From the NCBI GenBank assembly GCA_009760855.2, contig WPIO01000035.1, positions 3,059,001-3,123,000 of the forward strand: a stretch of DNA of 64,000 bases, in the 5' to 3' direction. The position numbers and the translations under genes were made by a program. The DNA comes from Cristatella mucedo. Taxonomy: Eukaryota; Bryozoa; Phylactolaemata; Cristatellidae. Of this stretch, positions 24,601-35,105 are shown in pieces (the first letter of the stretch is position 1; the number at the start of each line of letters is the position of its first letter). The notes below the pieces were generated by a model. It was not told where the DNA came from. It made no database searches and was given only the letters and a program-made list of their open reading frames with translations.

Positions 24601-25662
24601 AAGCGCCTTTAGTGTCCCTGTGTAAAATACAGTTTATCGTCAGAGGGTACTGGCGAACTGATGGCAACAGGTCATCCTTGGCTTAATTCCAATGGGTAAT
24701 ATCCTTGGACTTAATGACGCTGATCACGGGTTTTTGTCTTGCAGCAGGGATTTCTTTATCGCCCATCGGAAGGGAACGCGGTATCGGCAATAGGTTTACT
24801 TTCTCCGTATAAGTAAGGCCGTAGAATCAGCCCAAAGCATTGTTTCACATTAAAAGATTTTGCCCACGTGGCGTAGACGACTTCTTAGGCGAGCACAACA
24901 GGAATCGACACGCTGGAACGTTAAATTCCCGACGGAAGCAACTTTACAGCTCGGAAGCTATTGTTCAACTGGAGGATGTTAAAAGCATTTGGCTTAAATA
25001 CATCTTAGTGGTACAGCGCTAGAAAGACCGTACTTATTTTGTTGGTTCTAGAACAGCAGGCGACGTTATTTCCTGGTTCTAAAAGCTCAGTCAAATTCTC
25101 CTAGGTCAAAGTTCCTGCTCTGATCGTAAAACGAGTTGAAAGTTGTATTCCTACCCATGGCTATTCATCTGAAGGGATTTTACATTGTTGAAATTTCTCA
25201 AAGGCAAGTGGATGAATCAGCATGCAAATCGGCACACGGACGAAAAATTAACGTAAGCTATTGTTTGAAATGAAGACTTGTGTAGAGTTGACCGTTGGTG
25301 ACCCATTGGAGACGAGGTCACATTTTTCGCAGGTCTTCCGTAAAAGATGGCTCTGTTTTTAAATCAATAAATTCTTTACTGCACACTTTTTTAAATGTAC
25401 ATAACCATTCACAAGATTCAGGGCACTTGTGCTCATGTTAGCAAAAAATCTACAAATGATTTACAACTTCATAGCATTGCATATCGAATAAATGCAAACA
25501 TTGGAACATTTAAGGACACGCACAGCTACACCTAACTAGCGTACAACCAAGGTGAGCTTATGCATTCGATGGACAATTCAATCTCGACTTATACTAAACG
25601 TTTCACATCGGTCGGATGAAAATAGGCCAGGATTTAGAAGTTACCAGGTATTAAATACCACT
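24601..25662. other. Unassigned 1.1 kb (intron of the putative gene)
   Basis: I found no transposon terminus or conserved frame, and no clear match in the right-hand unit. Confidence 0.4.
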
Positions 25663-26143
25663 GTTTGTAATGTAAATGTAAAATAGTGTACCTCCGTCTC
25701 TAACTCTATACAGTCACAAAGATTACGTGGCCTGTAAGGCAGAAGAAATTTTTACAGAACAACAACAACCGACGCGGCATTTGATGTCGTACGGTAGCCA
25801 ATGAGCTTTATCTCAGGCGATGAAAAGAAAGCGGAAAGCGGGCCAGATTCAGGAGAGCAGTTGAAATAGTAAATAACATGGAAGTAGCTGCTCAGGACGC
25901 CCGGAAATGACGTGGCATCAGCAGCAAGAGTGTATTTGTAGTTGCGTAAGAATTGTTGAAGTGAGATTCACCGTCTAGGACGAGCAGGATAAAAGCTTCT
26001 GTCTCCAACTGTCTTGAAGCGGAGGAATGGAAGCGCTAATTGATATCCACGAACGATTGGATGGCACGAAGAGACTGAAGTTAGGGTTGCAGTTAAGCTA
26101 GGTACGCAGGAGCCAAGCCGTGGCTTACCTTGTAGGCTAGCTT
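25663..26143 (-). mobile_element. Family B-like LINE fragment with 3' end
   Basis: On the minus strand this holds the family B C-terminus and 3' UTR. The 3' UTR (cctccgtctctaactc...aaagattacgtggcc) matches the family B terminus, and the tail at 25663-25685 is TGTAA-like, the complement of ACATT repeats. It shares its 5' breakpoint with 18384-18741. Confidence 0.72.
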
Positions 26144-26228
26144 AAGATAGAAAAAACATCCCTTTATCAATGATGACCAAAGAACCCGATTCACCCAGTC
26201 AGCGACGATAGATTTTGAAGCACATACT

Positions 26229-26412
26229 AAATAATAATAATAATAATATTGCACTTGATAAAGCGCCCTCAGAGAACTTAGTCTCTTTCTAGGCGCTTTA
26301 CATTTGCTGCAAAGTGATACGCAATAGAATAGTAAGTAAAATCATGCTTGAAAAACAAACAAAATGAATAACATGGTTAGGGGTTACAAGCACTGAGTCA
26401 GCATGCAAAATA
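26229..26412 (-). mobile_element. Family A LINE, 3' terminus only
   Basis: A TAA/ATT tail, a well preserved terminal stem-loop (gcacttgataaagcgccctcag...aggcgctttac) and about 130 bp of 3' UTR. A short TA run follows at 26409. Confidence 0.88.
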
Positions 26413-26439
26413 TATATATATATAAATGCCAATATACTT

Positions 26440-26640
26440 TAAACCGTACGTCGATCCGAGTAATAGGTGTGACGCTATGCGATACACACGCTGCAAATGG
26501 GGTTCAGATGCTGAGCAGGTTTTGTCGAGCGGTTAAGGTCTCGCCCCGACCAAGGTATGGCTGTGGTCGAGGGCTCGAGCTCTTATGTGAAACGTTTGAA
26601 TAGACATGAGGTTCTCTTGAGACGCTATACAAGTAATTGT
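26440..26640 (+). mobile_element. Candidate tRNA-derived SINE with an L2-like tail
   Basis: The segment tgtcgagcggttaagg (26523-26538) looks like a tRNA-Ser/Leu A box. A weak B-box-like segment (ggtcgagggctcg) follows at 26566-26577. The 3' part (gaggttctcttgagacgctatacaagtaatt) resembles the terminal stem-loop and tail of the L2-type LINEs here. A tRNA-like head joined to a LINE-like tail is the classical SINE layout. There is one copy in the window and no visible target-site duplication. Confidence 0.5.
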
Positions 26641-27290
26641 ATTTTCAGATCAGGGTTCACGATTGACCATAAAGAAAAGATTCGCTACAGACCGTAATCA
26701 AAAATTCCGTCCCCAACAGTGCTGTTCTTTTAGAACCTTTACTTTGCAGCCACATTATCGTGCAGTAAACATATCAGTGAATGGCTTTACAGCAGGGTGT
26801 GAAAACTTAGCATTGTATGTAAATGACATGTGATATAACTTTCAATACCAGAATGGAACGCCATTACCGTATATAACAAAGCCAATTGGCTAACACAACC
26901 CTGTTAATAGTAAACATAATTTTATCGCCTACCTAAATTTTACATTAAAGATACCAAGTGACTACTAATGATATCATGAGATTTTTTGGCCTAAATAGAC
27001 TATGTGATTATTATTCTAAATAAAAATTAATAGATTCACATATAAGTTTTTGGGTGATAGAAATTGAGCTCGGGGAACCAAAAAAGTTGCATTTGATCAT
27101 ATTTTCGCAATAAGTAGCATCTATGCTATATATACTAGTTATTTATCTTTGATTAGCTCCGGGCTAACGCCATGCATACTGGTCGTCACGGGTTCTCTCA
27201 CACCTTTTACTGCACCAACAGCAGTATCGGATAGAGAAATATTGGGCCAGGAGGAGCAGATTTGTCACAGCTCAGCTAAAACCAGGTTGT
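26640..27290 (+). repeat. Duplicated block, left copy (matches 60590-61215)
   Basis: Collinear with 60590-61215: tagaacctttactttgcagcc...ttatcgtgcagtaaa versus taggatctttttcttgctgcc...ttatcgcgtagctaa; agattttttggcc...gtgattatt versus gtgattgttttgcc; and tactagttatttat versus tactagtaatttat. It is non-coding and lies in the putative intron. Confidence 0.7.
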
Positions 27291-27467
27291 ATTAGTGCTG
27301 TGACAAAACCTATTACCATTCATTCATGCTTCCTTTGCAGCAATTTAACGCGTCTCGACTCTGATTATGTTCTATGAGGGTGTTATTCAAAGGCATTATA
27401 ATTTTAGCTATTATCAATATAACAGGTATTTCGTGGCTTATATTTTTGTGGTTGCCATCCGATATGG

Positions 27468-28660
27468 ATAATAATAGTAATAATAGTAATGCACTTGATA
27501 AAGCGCCCTCAGAAAAATCAATCTCTTTCTAGGTGCTTTACATTTGCTGCGAAGGGAAATGCAATTAAATGGTGAGTAATATTTTTCTTGATAATCAAAC
27601 ACAATGAATCACATGGTCAGGGGTGACATGCACAGGGTCAGCATGCAAATGTGGTTAGTGGCAGCGTGCACAGTGTCAGCACCCATAAGCACATTAAGAA
27701 CGAATCACAGGGACCCTTTTAATGTTGTCCTAAATAGGTGTTTTTAAGTTCCTTTTAAATTTGGTCAGGTCAGCGGATGTTCTGACGCAGGTCGGAAGGA
27801 AGTTCCAGGCTGTGGGAGCATACGAACTAAATGCCCGGTCTCCAAAGGATTTGAGGTTTTTGCGAGCTATTAAAGCTATTATGCCACTACAGCGGACGAT
27901 GATTATGGCTACAAGACTAGTCTTCAAGTCCCAGTGGTTGGAGCACGTGTCTCCTTTGCTGAAAGAGCTAGGATGATTGCCTGTTGAGCAAAGGATACGG
28001 AGCAAAGTTATTACACTGACCCACGTGGTCCGCAACGGCTTGGCTCCTTCGTACCTAGCTGAACTGCTGCATCTGTTTCAGCCTGTTCGCGCTCTTAGGT
28101 CCGGTGTGGACAATAAATTAGCTGTCCTATTCCTTCGCTTAAAGACAGTTGGCGACAGAAGCTGTAGCACTGCAGGATCTAGACTGTGGAACTGGCTTCC
28201 ACAAATATTATGCAACGACAACTACTCTCCTACTGCCGACTATGGCACATCCTTTTCAGCAGTCCTGAGCGGCTACTTCTATGCTACTCGCTACTTTAAC
28301 TGCTCTCCTGACTCTGCTATGTCTCCCACTTTCTCTTTGTTGCGTGAGACGAAGTCTGTTGGCTACCGAATGCGTACCGAAAGCCGCTTAGGCTGTGAGT
28401 GCGCTATACAAAACTTTCCTGCGTAACACCCACATGGTCTTTATGACTTTGTGGAGTTACAGACGGAGATACATTACATTACATTACGAGGTATTTTTAG
28501 ACTGTTGAATTCCGGAAAGCGGGTGGTACGATGCTTGGCCTGATGGGGGAGTATATCCGAGAGATAGGCTGAAGCCAAAGAATGAAGTGACCTAAAAGCG
28601 AGCGACAAAACCTTGAAGTCAATCAGTTGCTTGACTGGTAGCCAGTGCAGGTCGGCGAGA
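27468..28660 (-). mobile_element. Family A LINE, split by a family B insertion
   Basis: The tail is at 27468-27500, followed by the terminal stem-loop, the 3' UTR and the ORF C-terminus to about 27866. The copy resumes at 28487 (cgaggtatttttagactg) and runs to about 28660, where it ends abruptly (gtcggcgaga). The two halves are contiguous in other copies. Confidence 0.88.
27867..28486 (+). mobile_element. Family B LINE, 5'-truncated, nested in family A
   Basis: Plus-strand family B C-terminus from [20 protein letters not shown] onward, with a 149-codon frame (27977-28426) and the typical 3' UTR ending in acattacattacatta. It interrupts a minus-strand family A copy. The flanks share cgag (27863-27866 and 28487-28490), possibly extending to 6 bp with one mismatch, which fits a short target-site duplication. 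Family B therefore moved after this family A copy was in place. Confidence 0.88.
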
Positions 28661-28848
28661 TGGATGTTGGTACATTAATTGCTGCTCAGCCTACAGGCAG
28701 GGCAATCGAGTGGGGTTAACTGCTAAACAGCCAGCTGTCATGTGTGAATTGCTGAAATCCATTGCCGCGGGGATAGCTGGTACCTTTTTAGACATTTTGT
28801 TTGCAAAAGCCCATATATTAAATTGTGGCTCACATGTTTATATCACAG

Positions 28849-29101
28849 ATACCCCTAAATTTGGTTGAACGTATGATGCGGCTTTACTCTTATCGCTTGG
28901 AAGCTCCCAGCTCCAACTGGCTCAGCTGCAGCAACTGTGGCATGCACTTCTAACGGGCGCGTTTCTCTTGGAATTGCAGCTGCTCCACCTCAAGTTTATC
29001 AATGAATGGTCAAGCCTGTCATACCTGGTTGCTTGTCAGGTCTTGAGTGCCTTGCCCAGGTCGACGCACTGTTCATTTCCAAAAAAGGCGTGTGCCTAAC
29101 G
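28849..29101 (+). pseudogene. Phospholipid scramblase-like exon, left copy (in-frame TGA)
   Basis: The plus-strand frame from about 28880 reads through PTGSAAATVACTSNG and APPQVYQ, then a stop, then MVKPVIPGCLSGLECLAQVD and ALFISKK. It ends at a consensus donor (GTAAGT, 29102). The PG...GLEC-AQVD...ISKK pattern fits the start of the scramblase domain (family pattern PPGLEYL-QID, preceded by Trp-Met). The TGA at 29003-29005 sits where that Trp is expected, so a G-to-A change explains it. A candidate acceptor is tatatcacag (28839-28848). Scramblases move phospholipids between membrane leaflets. No later exons were recognised before 37 kb, so this copy is probably a relic. Confidence 0.6.
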
Positions 29102-29736
29102 GTAAGTAGGCCACAATCTTATCAATAAAATTTCATGGTAGACGTTCCAACTGCAGCTATTTGCCACGGAATTTACCTTCGATTATGGTGCATTAATACT
29201 TGCTGAATAATTGACTACCGTATACTTTGCTGGTATTAGTAACCGTGTATGTGTCTATGCAGCGGTGCTAAGCTATAATACGGTTGAACGACTTAGTAAA
29301 AATAACACACATTAAGGGCGACGCGAAGGAGAGAAATATCTGGGAAGCTACCTGCTGAGAGGTGGAAAAGAGCCAAAGTTTAAACTAGCTATGGTAAAGA
29401 TTTGTGACATAAAACTCCCAGAAATTAATACATTTAAATACAAGATATATAACTCACATTCTTTTTGCAGCATGGCTCCAAACCTGAGAATTTTAATGGA
29501 TGTGTTTTCTTACAGAGCATACTTATGCTGATATTTCGCATGCTTTTTATGGCTGATCAATTGATTTGCCAAATTTCGAGGCTTACAAAAGTTTACTGAA
29601 AGTGAGTTGGATTTTAAAGGGGCAATGAAAATTTAGTAGGATTACATATAATTTATTTGCGCATTGCATCGGCTCGTTGGTTTGACTTGCTTTGACTTTT
29701 CAAGGTGGCCGTGATCCAGCTCTACTAAGAGTCAAC
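29102..29736. other. No recognisable feature
   Basis: Sequence after the exon donor. A good acceptor-like run (cacattctttttgcag, ending at 29471) is followed by about 60 open bases that match nothing I know. Confidence 0.35.
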
Positions 29737-31541
29737 AAAAATTAACAATAATAACAATTCAATTGATAAAGCGCCCTCACAAAACTTAATCTCTTTCTAG
29801 GCGCTATACATTTGCTGCAAATGGAAATGCAAATTGAATAGTGAGTAAAATCATGCTGGAAAACAAAAAAAATGAATGATACTAGGGGTGACCTGCACAG
29901 AGTCAGCATGCAAATGTGGTTATTGGCAGCATGCACAGTGTCAGTGCACATAAGCACATCGAGGACGAATCACAGGGACCCACTAAATGCTGTCCTAAAT
30001 AGATGTGTTTTTAAATTATTTTTAAATGTGATCAGGTCTGGAATGTTCTGACGCAGGTCGGGAGGGAGTTCCAGGCTTTGGGAGCGTACGAACTAAATGC
30101 ATGGTCTCCAAAGGATTTCGGCTTTGTACGAGGTATTTGTAGACTGTTGGATTCCGAAAAGCTGGTGGTACAATGCTTGGTCTGTTGGGGTAGTATATTT
30201 GAGAGATAGGCTGGAGCCATATAATGAAGGGACCTGAAAGTGAGCGTCCAAACCTTGAAGTCAATCCATTGCTTGACTGGTAGCCAGTGAAGGTCGGCGA
30301 GAAGTGGAGTAATGTGGCAAGTGCGAAGCTCACGACAGACAAGCCCAGATGCCGAGTTTTGCACCAGCTGCAATCGCCTGATCACACATGCTGGTAGGTC
30401 AGTAAGCAGTGAGTTGCAGAAGTCGAGACGGAATGTTACGAATGCATGGACCAACTTAGATGTGATACCTTTATTATTAACAAGCCCGAATTTTAGCAAT
30501 GCCATGAAGCTTAAAATAGGCGAATTTGACTCTGGAGCTGATAAGATCGTCTAAAGAGAGGTCGCTTTGGAATATGACACCTAGATTTAAATCCTTTGGA
30601 GACCGTGCATTTAGCTCGTATGCTCCCACAGCCTGGAACTCCCTCCCGACCTGCATCAGAACATCCCCTGACCTGACCACATTTAAAAGAAACTTAAAAA
30701 CATACCTATTTAGGACAGCATTTAGTGGGTCTTTGTGATTCGTCCTCGATGTGCTTATGCGTGCTGACACTGTTCATGCTGCCACTAACCACATTTGCAT
30801 GCTGACCCAGTGCATGTAACCCCTAACCATGTCATACATTTTGTTTGTTTTTCAAGCATGATTTTACTTACTATTCTATTGCGTATCACTTTGCAGCAAA
30901 TGTAAAGCGCCTAGAAAGAGATTAAGTTCTCTGAGGGCGCTTTATCAAGTGCAATATTATTATTATTATTATAGATTTCGAGCTGATGCAACAGGAGATA
31001 TGCTGGCAGAACCAATTTTTTGGGTCAGCCTTTCAAATCTCTGAATCACACTGGGTTTGCCCATAACTAGGAAGTTAGTTTTATCATCATTTAGTTTTAA
31101 AAAATTTGCTGCCATCCAAGTGTGGACGTCATCAATGCATGCAGCAAGTGAGTTGAGGGAATTTGAGGTGCTCGAAGGTTGGGAGGGATCCGAGCAAAGG
31201 TGCAACTGAATGTCATCCGCATTGAAGTGAAAGCCTAGATCGTGCTTGGCAATCACATCAGCAAGAGGCAGAGTATAAACCGTGAAAATAACAGGACCTA
31301 GCACGGAGCCCTTAGGTACTCCATATTTCAAATGTACCTCATATGATCTTTGTCCATTCACTTCAATAGTCTGGATTATCCCACTGAGATAGGACCTGAA
31401 CCACTGCAGAGCAGCGCCAATGATGCCCAGGCGAGATCCATGTCGTCATTCCTAATTAGGTCGTTGTATACCCTAAGCAATGCTGACTCTGTGTAGTGAT
31501 TAGCTCTAAAGCCGGACTGGAACTTACTAGCAAAGTGTGAG
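29737..31541 (-). mobile_element. Family A LINE, 5'-truncated in RT, with nested antisense copy
   Basis: Tail and terminal stem-loop lie at 29737-29820, then the 3' UTR and ORF C-terminus (30032-30505). RT continues after the nested insertion to about 31541. It has an RT frame of 130 codons (30969-31361) with VPKGSVLGPVIF, and NADD in place of YADD. At about 31438 roughly 100 bp present in other copies are missing. This removes the LLDLSAAFDTIDH region that carries the first catalytic Asp. Confidence 0.9.
30589..30971 (+). mobile_element. Family A LINE, short antisense copy with 7-bp target-site duplication
   Basis: This 383-bp, 5'-truncated family A end ([16 protein letters not shown] onward, 3' UTR, stem-loop and ATT-repeat tail) lies on the plus strand inside a minus-strand family A copy. 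The flanks are exact repeats of tagattt (30582-30588 and 30972-30978). Removing the insert restores the family sequence cctagatttcgagctgat. The last part of the ORF up to its stop is open, so the insertion is fairly recent. Confidence 0.93.
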
Positions 31542-32974
31542 GAAAATTAGTAAAGAAGTTCAATTCTGGAACTCAAGCCGGTTTAGAACGATTTCTTTAG
31601 CATTTACATCAATCAAGGTACCATTTTATAGTTAGCCGATAAGCAGAATCAGCCTCCATCGACACTATCTCTTCGTCTTGCTAACTTCTCTTCGTCTTGC
31701 TAACTTGGGCCAGAATTGTGGTAATATTGATAGCAAGAAGTATCGTACCATCTCCTTAGCCTATTCACTTGAGCAAGATTTACTTTTCTAAACGGAGTAG
31801 GGCCATTATAATTCCACAAAATGTACTTCACATTATAGGTACAGTACAAACACGATGTACATATGTGAACGGTTGTCGTATCTTTGATTTAAGTGCCCTA
31901 ACAAGAACATAGGTAAACAAGTTATTGACCCTATTGAGCATGTCGACCCACGTGAAAATCTAGGGTACTGAGGACACTGAAACAAAAAGTTCTTGATCTT
32001 GATTTTTAGTATTTGCAGGCTAGTCTGTAGGGTAGGTTACGCTAATCTGCACGTCTTGGACACATTACATAGTATGTAACAAATTTATTTAGTGAGCTAA
32101 TATAACTTTGTCTCCATTGAGATGCGTCAATAACAGCATCGGATACAAACCCATGACCTCGGCTATCAAAACCTTCACCTCGACCTCGGTCGTTAAGTTT
32201 AACCACGTTAACCACTGTACCTAACAGGAGTAAAATAACATTTTGATTGTAAGTAGCCACTGCTCTTGCAGCTGTGTATGCCTACAGAGTCAGCTTTATT
32301 ACTTGTACTATAACAATTGTAGAAAACTCGTGGATTATTTGCAGATGTTACTAGCTGAGCTCCAAATTAGAGCAAACGTGTGGACTCAAGCATGACGAGA
32401 CATCACATCAGTGTGGCTCATCACACCAGGCAACTAAATTAATCTCCAATTTTGGCACTAAAGATGAAAATAAACCGACACATTTTGCGAGGCAAGCTTG
32501 ACTCTCACGTTGTCTCGGCCAAGCTTTTACGAATGGGTGTGGTGACTTCAATGAGTTTTCAGAACTAGGTCTAATACACTACTCTCGCAACAGTGCTGTT
32601 CCTTGACGATACCGACGGATATCGCTGATGCCTTAATCTCGTTTGGCAAGTAGTAACACGCCAAAAGAATGAGAAAGACTAATACAAACAGTTATACTTG
32701 GTCTATGGCTGAACACGATAGCAATAGAAAGCACTCTATATGACAAATGCCACCATCCTAGCAACCCTATATTAGCCGTCGTGTCGTCGGACGGTTAAAG
32801 CTTACAAAGCGTGCTATTGCACACAAATCTAAGACGGCACTCTTCTGGTTTACCAAGTTCTGTGGTGTGCTGCACTACAAATAGGACTGTCCAGCTCAAA
32901 ACCTGCTCGGATCCAAGTAACGAACCTAGACTTAACTTGGTACTTAACGTAAAATGAAATATAATTGTTTATCA
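31542..32974. other. Unassigned 1.4 kb
   Basis: No transposon terminus or coding relic recognised. An exact 19-bp direct duplication (ctcttcgtcttgctaactt twice) lies at 31669-31706. Confidence 0.4.
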
Positions 32975-33400
32975 TTAGGGCTTTGGATGCCGCCGTCAGA
33001 GAAGTCAATCTTTTTTCCAGGCCTTTTGCCTAAGCTTTAAAGGGACGTGACCATATAATGAGTGGCAAAATGCATTGCCTTAACCTATATATGTTGTGGT
33101 TACTGTAAATCCTTCACAGAGTCAGCTATAAAAGTTAGGCAAAGAATGCATCAGAAAGTTACAGCAAATGTTTTAGAAACAGCCACATGCAGTTAACTTA
33201 AAAAAGTCGTCAGGTCAGGGTTGTCATGAAATATAGTCGTGAGTGAGTTCCAGGCTCCGGAAGCCTAGTAATTAATTACTCTGTGTAGATAGTATTCAGG
33301 GTTGATTCGATGCTCAGCTAGAGGATTTGATTCACATGAGAAAATTGTGTGAACCATTGTCTGATTAAGAAGTAGCTGTAATAAATAGACGGATGAAATT
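32975..33400 (-). mobile_element. Family A-related LINE 3' end, very old
   Basis: Minus-strand terminus remnant (cgtcagagaagtcaatc...ccaggcctttt), followed by a 3' UTR and the start of the C-terminal region (gtcaggtcagggttgtc...gagtgagttccaggct). It is strongly diverged. Confidence 0.6.
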
Positions 33401-33409
33401 TCATAAATG

Positions 33410-33575
33410 AATAAATAAATCCCAGCTAATTAAACAGCCTCTTTTTGTATAGCGACAGAAGAGCCTTTACGGCTATCACCACCACTTGCAGTGGCGATAA
33501 AGAATCGCCCACCTCCGGAATCGAACCCACGTGAAAGCAACCACCTTACCTAGTGTGCCATCACAGCTCACCGTG
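33410..33575 (-). mobile_element. tRNA-derived SINE
   Basis: On the minus strand there is an A box TGGCACACTAGG (33549-33560) and a perfect B box GGTTCGATTCC (33517-33527), both RNA polymerase III promoter elements. A body follows with a small hairpin (ccactgcaagtgg). The 3' segment (taaaggctcttctgtcgctatacaaa) resembles an L2-type terminus, and there is an ATTT-repeat tail at 33400-33420. The boxes are closer together than in a functional tRNA, so it is not a tRNA gene. Confidence 0.75.
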
Positions 33576-33587
33576 TCATGCAATTAA

Positions 33588-33722
33588 TTTCCGTCTTTAC
33601 ATACACAACATGACAAAGACTACATGGTTACTATGCAAGACAGTTTTATGTAGTTCGCATAAAGCCTAAACGGCTTTCGGTAGTCATTCCGTTGCCGACA
33701 GACTTCTTCGAACGGAGTGAGG
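33588..33722 (-). mobile_element. Family B LINE, 3' terminus only
   Basis: A minus-strand match to the family B 3' UTR (ccgtctttacat...acaaagactacatgg...cctaaacggctttcggta...gccgacagacttc). It is only about 135 bp long. Confidence 0.75.
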
Positions 33723-33754
33723 ATTTAAAGGTGAGTTAAATGCTGATACCAAAT

Positions 33755-35105
33755 GTTCAAAGGTAGTGATCAGCTTGCAGTAAAGATTTTGAACAAATCG
33801 CTCCACAGAATCTCTGCTGTAGCGAGGGTTTACCAAACTCTTCTAAGGTATAGAGACTTAGGTAGATTCTCGATGCTAGTTTTGTTAGACCTCTGTACAG
33901 CAATGTATACAATTGATCACTTGGTATTTCTTGAGCACTTGCCATATCGCTTAATGATCACAATCGCAGCTCCTAAATTATTTAGTGCCATACTTCAGTG
34001 AAAGCTGACAGAGACAAGAAAGCATTGTCCGACTCTTATTCAGTGAGCCTTTAAATAACAGTCTGTTAACTTTTCATGCATTTTATTGACTTATTTATCA
34101 GTTTGCATCTCCCTCTCACGAGAAAAGCCCTAAATGTATGCAGATCTTTATCTAAAGCTGCATCTGAGCTCCGATGCTTCCGTTTCTGCAATGGTCTGTT
34201 CTCTGCCGAAACTACCTTACTGCTATCGCTACATCGTCATTAGAGTTTCGGCAAATTTCCTCAAAACTAATGGTGCTATATGATTAGTATTTATGGCCAA
34301 CTGATTCGTACTTAAAATAGGGAAGCTGAGCTCCAACTTCGTAAGGCCTACCTACCTTTCATCTATATACTCTGCACGGTAACTGGGTGTCCAATTTTAC
34401 AATACATTTTAGGTAGATTAATAAATTAGCTTTACAGTAGAGTTTGCACAGTTTTATCTAAACATCATCGCGCCAACGTAGTCTTGCTTAGATGCGGTTT
34501 AGCAGGCAATCCGTTTCAGATGTTTCTGCTGTCCTTTCTAGACTTCAGTACCTAAGCAACTGTTGGTCTTTTTTGCGTAAGAAATAGTACCTAGACAGAT
34601 TGTTCAGAATTAGATGGCTAAGCTTCTGTGCTCGTTGGTAATGCGATACTGCATAGCTCACGTTCAGTGGCTTCTTATTAAGCAGCATATCCATTTCAAA
34701 GTTCTGCCACTTTCATGTAAGTCCCTCGATACCCTTTCTCCAGGATACCTCTCAAAATAATTTTCCTCATTATTTTTCACGGCCCATATGTATCACTGCA
34801 CACTGTGCTCGCTGTTGTACCTTTAAATAGCTTCCTAGTATTTGGGCAATATTCCTTCACCTACTATACTCCAAGCCTGGAACACACTTTCATCCGATGT
34901 ACCTTCGTTTCTTGGCTTACAATTACTCGAGCCAAAACAAAACCTATTTCCCGTTTGTCTTTTCTTAATGACCGTAAGGTTGTTTTGCTTGCTAAAATCA
35001 CGTATGTTATATATGAATTACAGAAATACTTCTTTTTTTCTGTGGCATAATTTGCATAGAAAAAAGTTTTGGTTCTCTTGGGCGCTATCTGCTGTTGATG
35101 CTGTA
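33755..35105 (+). mobile_element. L2-type LINE relic, plus strand
   Basis: RT remnant near 33870-33960 (MLVLLDLCTAMYTIDH, the region of the first catalytic Asp). C-terminal remnants follow near 34725 (FKVLPLSCKSLDTLSPGYLS) and 34840-34890 (PSPTILQAWNTL). The terminus is at 35060-35095 (gaaaaaagttttggttctcttgggcgctat). It is heavily rearranged, with no continuous frame longer than about 100 codons. Confidence 0.65.

Noticed and set aside
29003-29005. TGA read as Trp (variant genetic code)
   Set aside because: TGA and TAG also interrupt LINE frames at positions where other copies have sense codons, so ordinary stops in decayed genes are the simpler reading.
33517-33560. Functional tRNA gene on the minus strand
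   Set aside because: A and B boxes are too close together and no acceptor stem or cloverleaf can be drawn. A SINE head explains it better.
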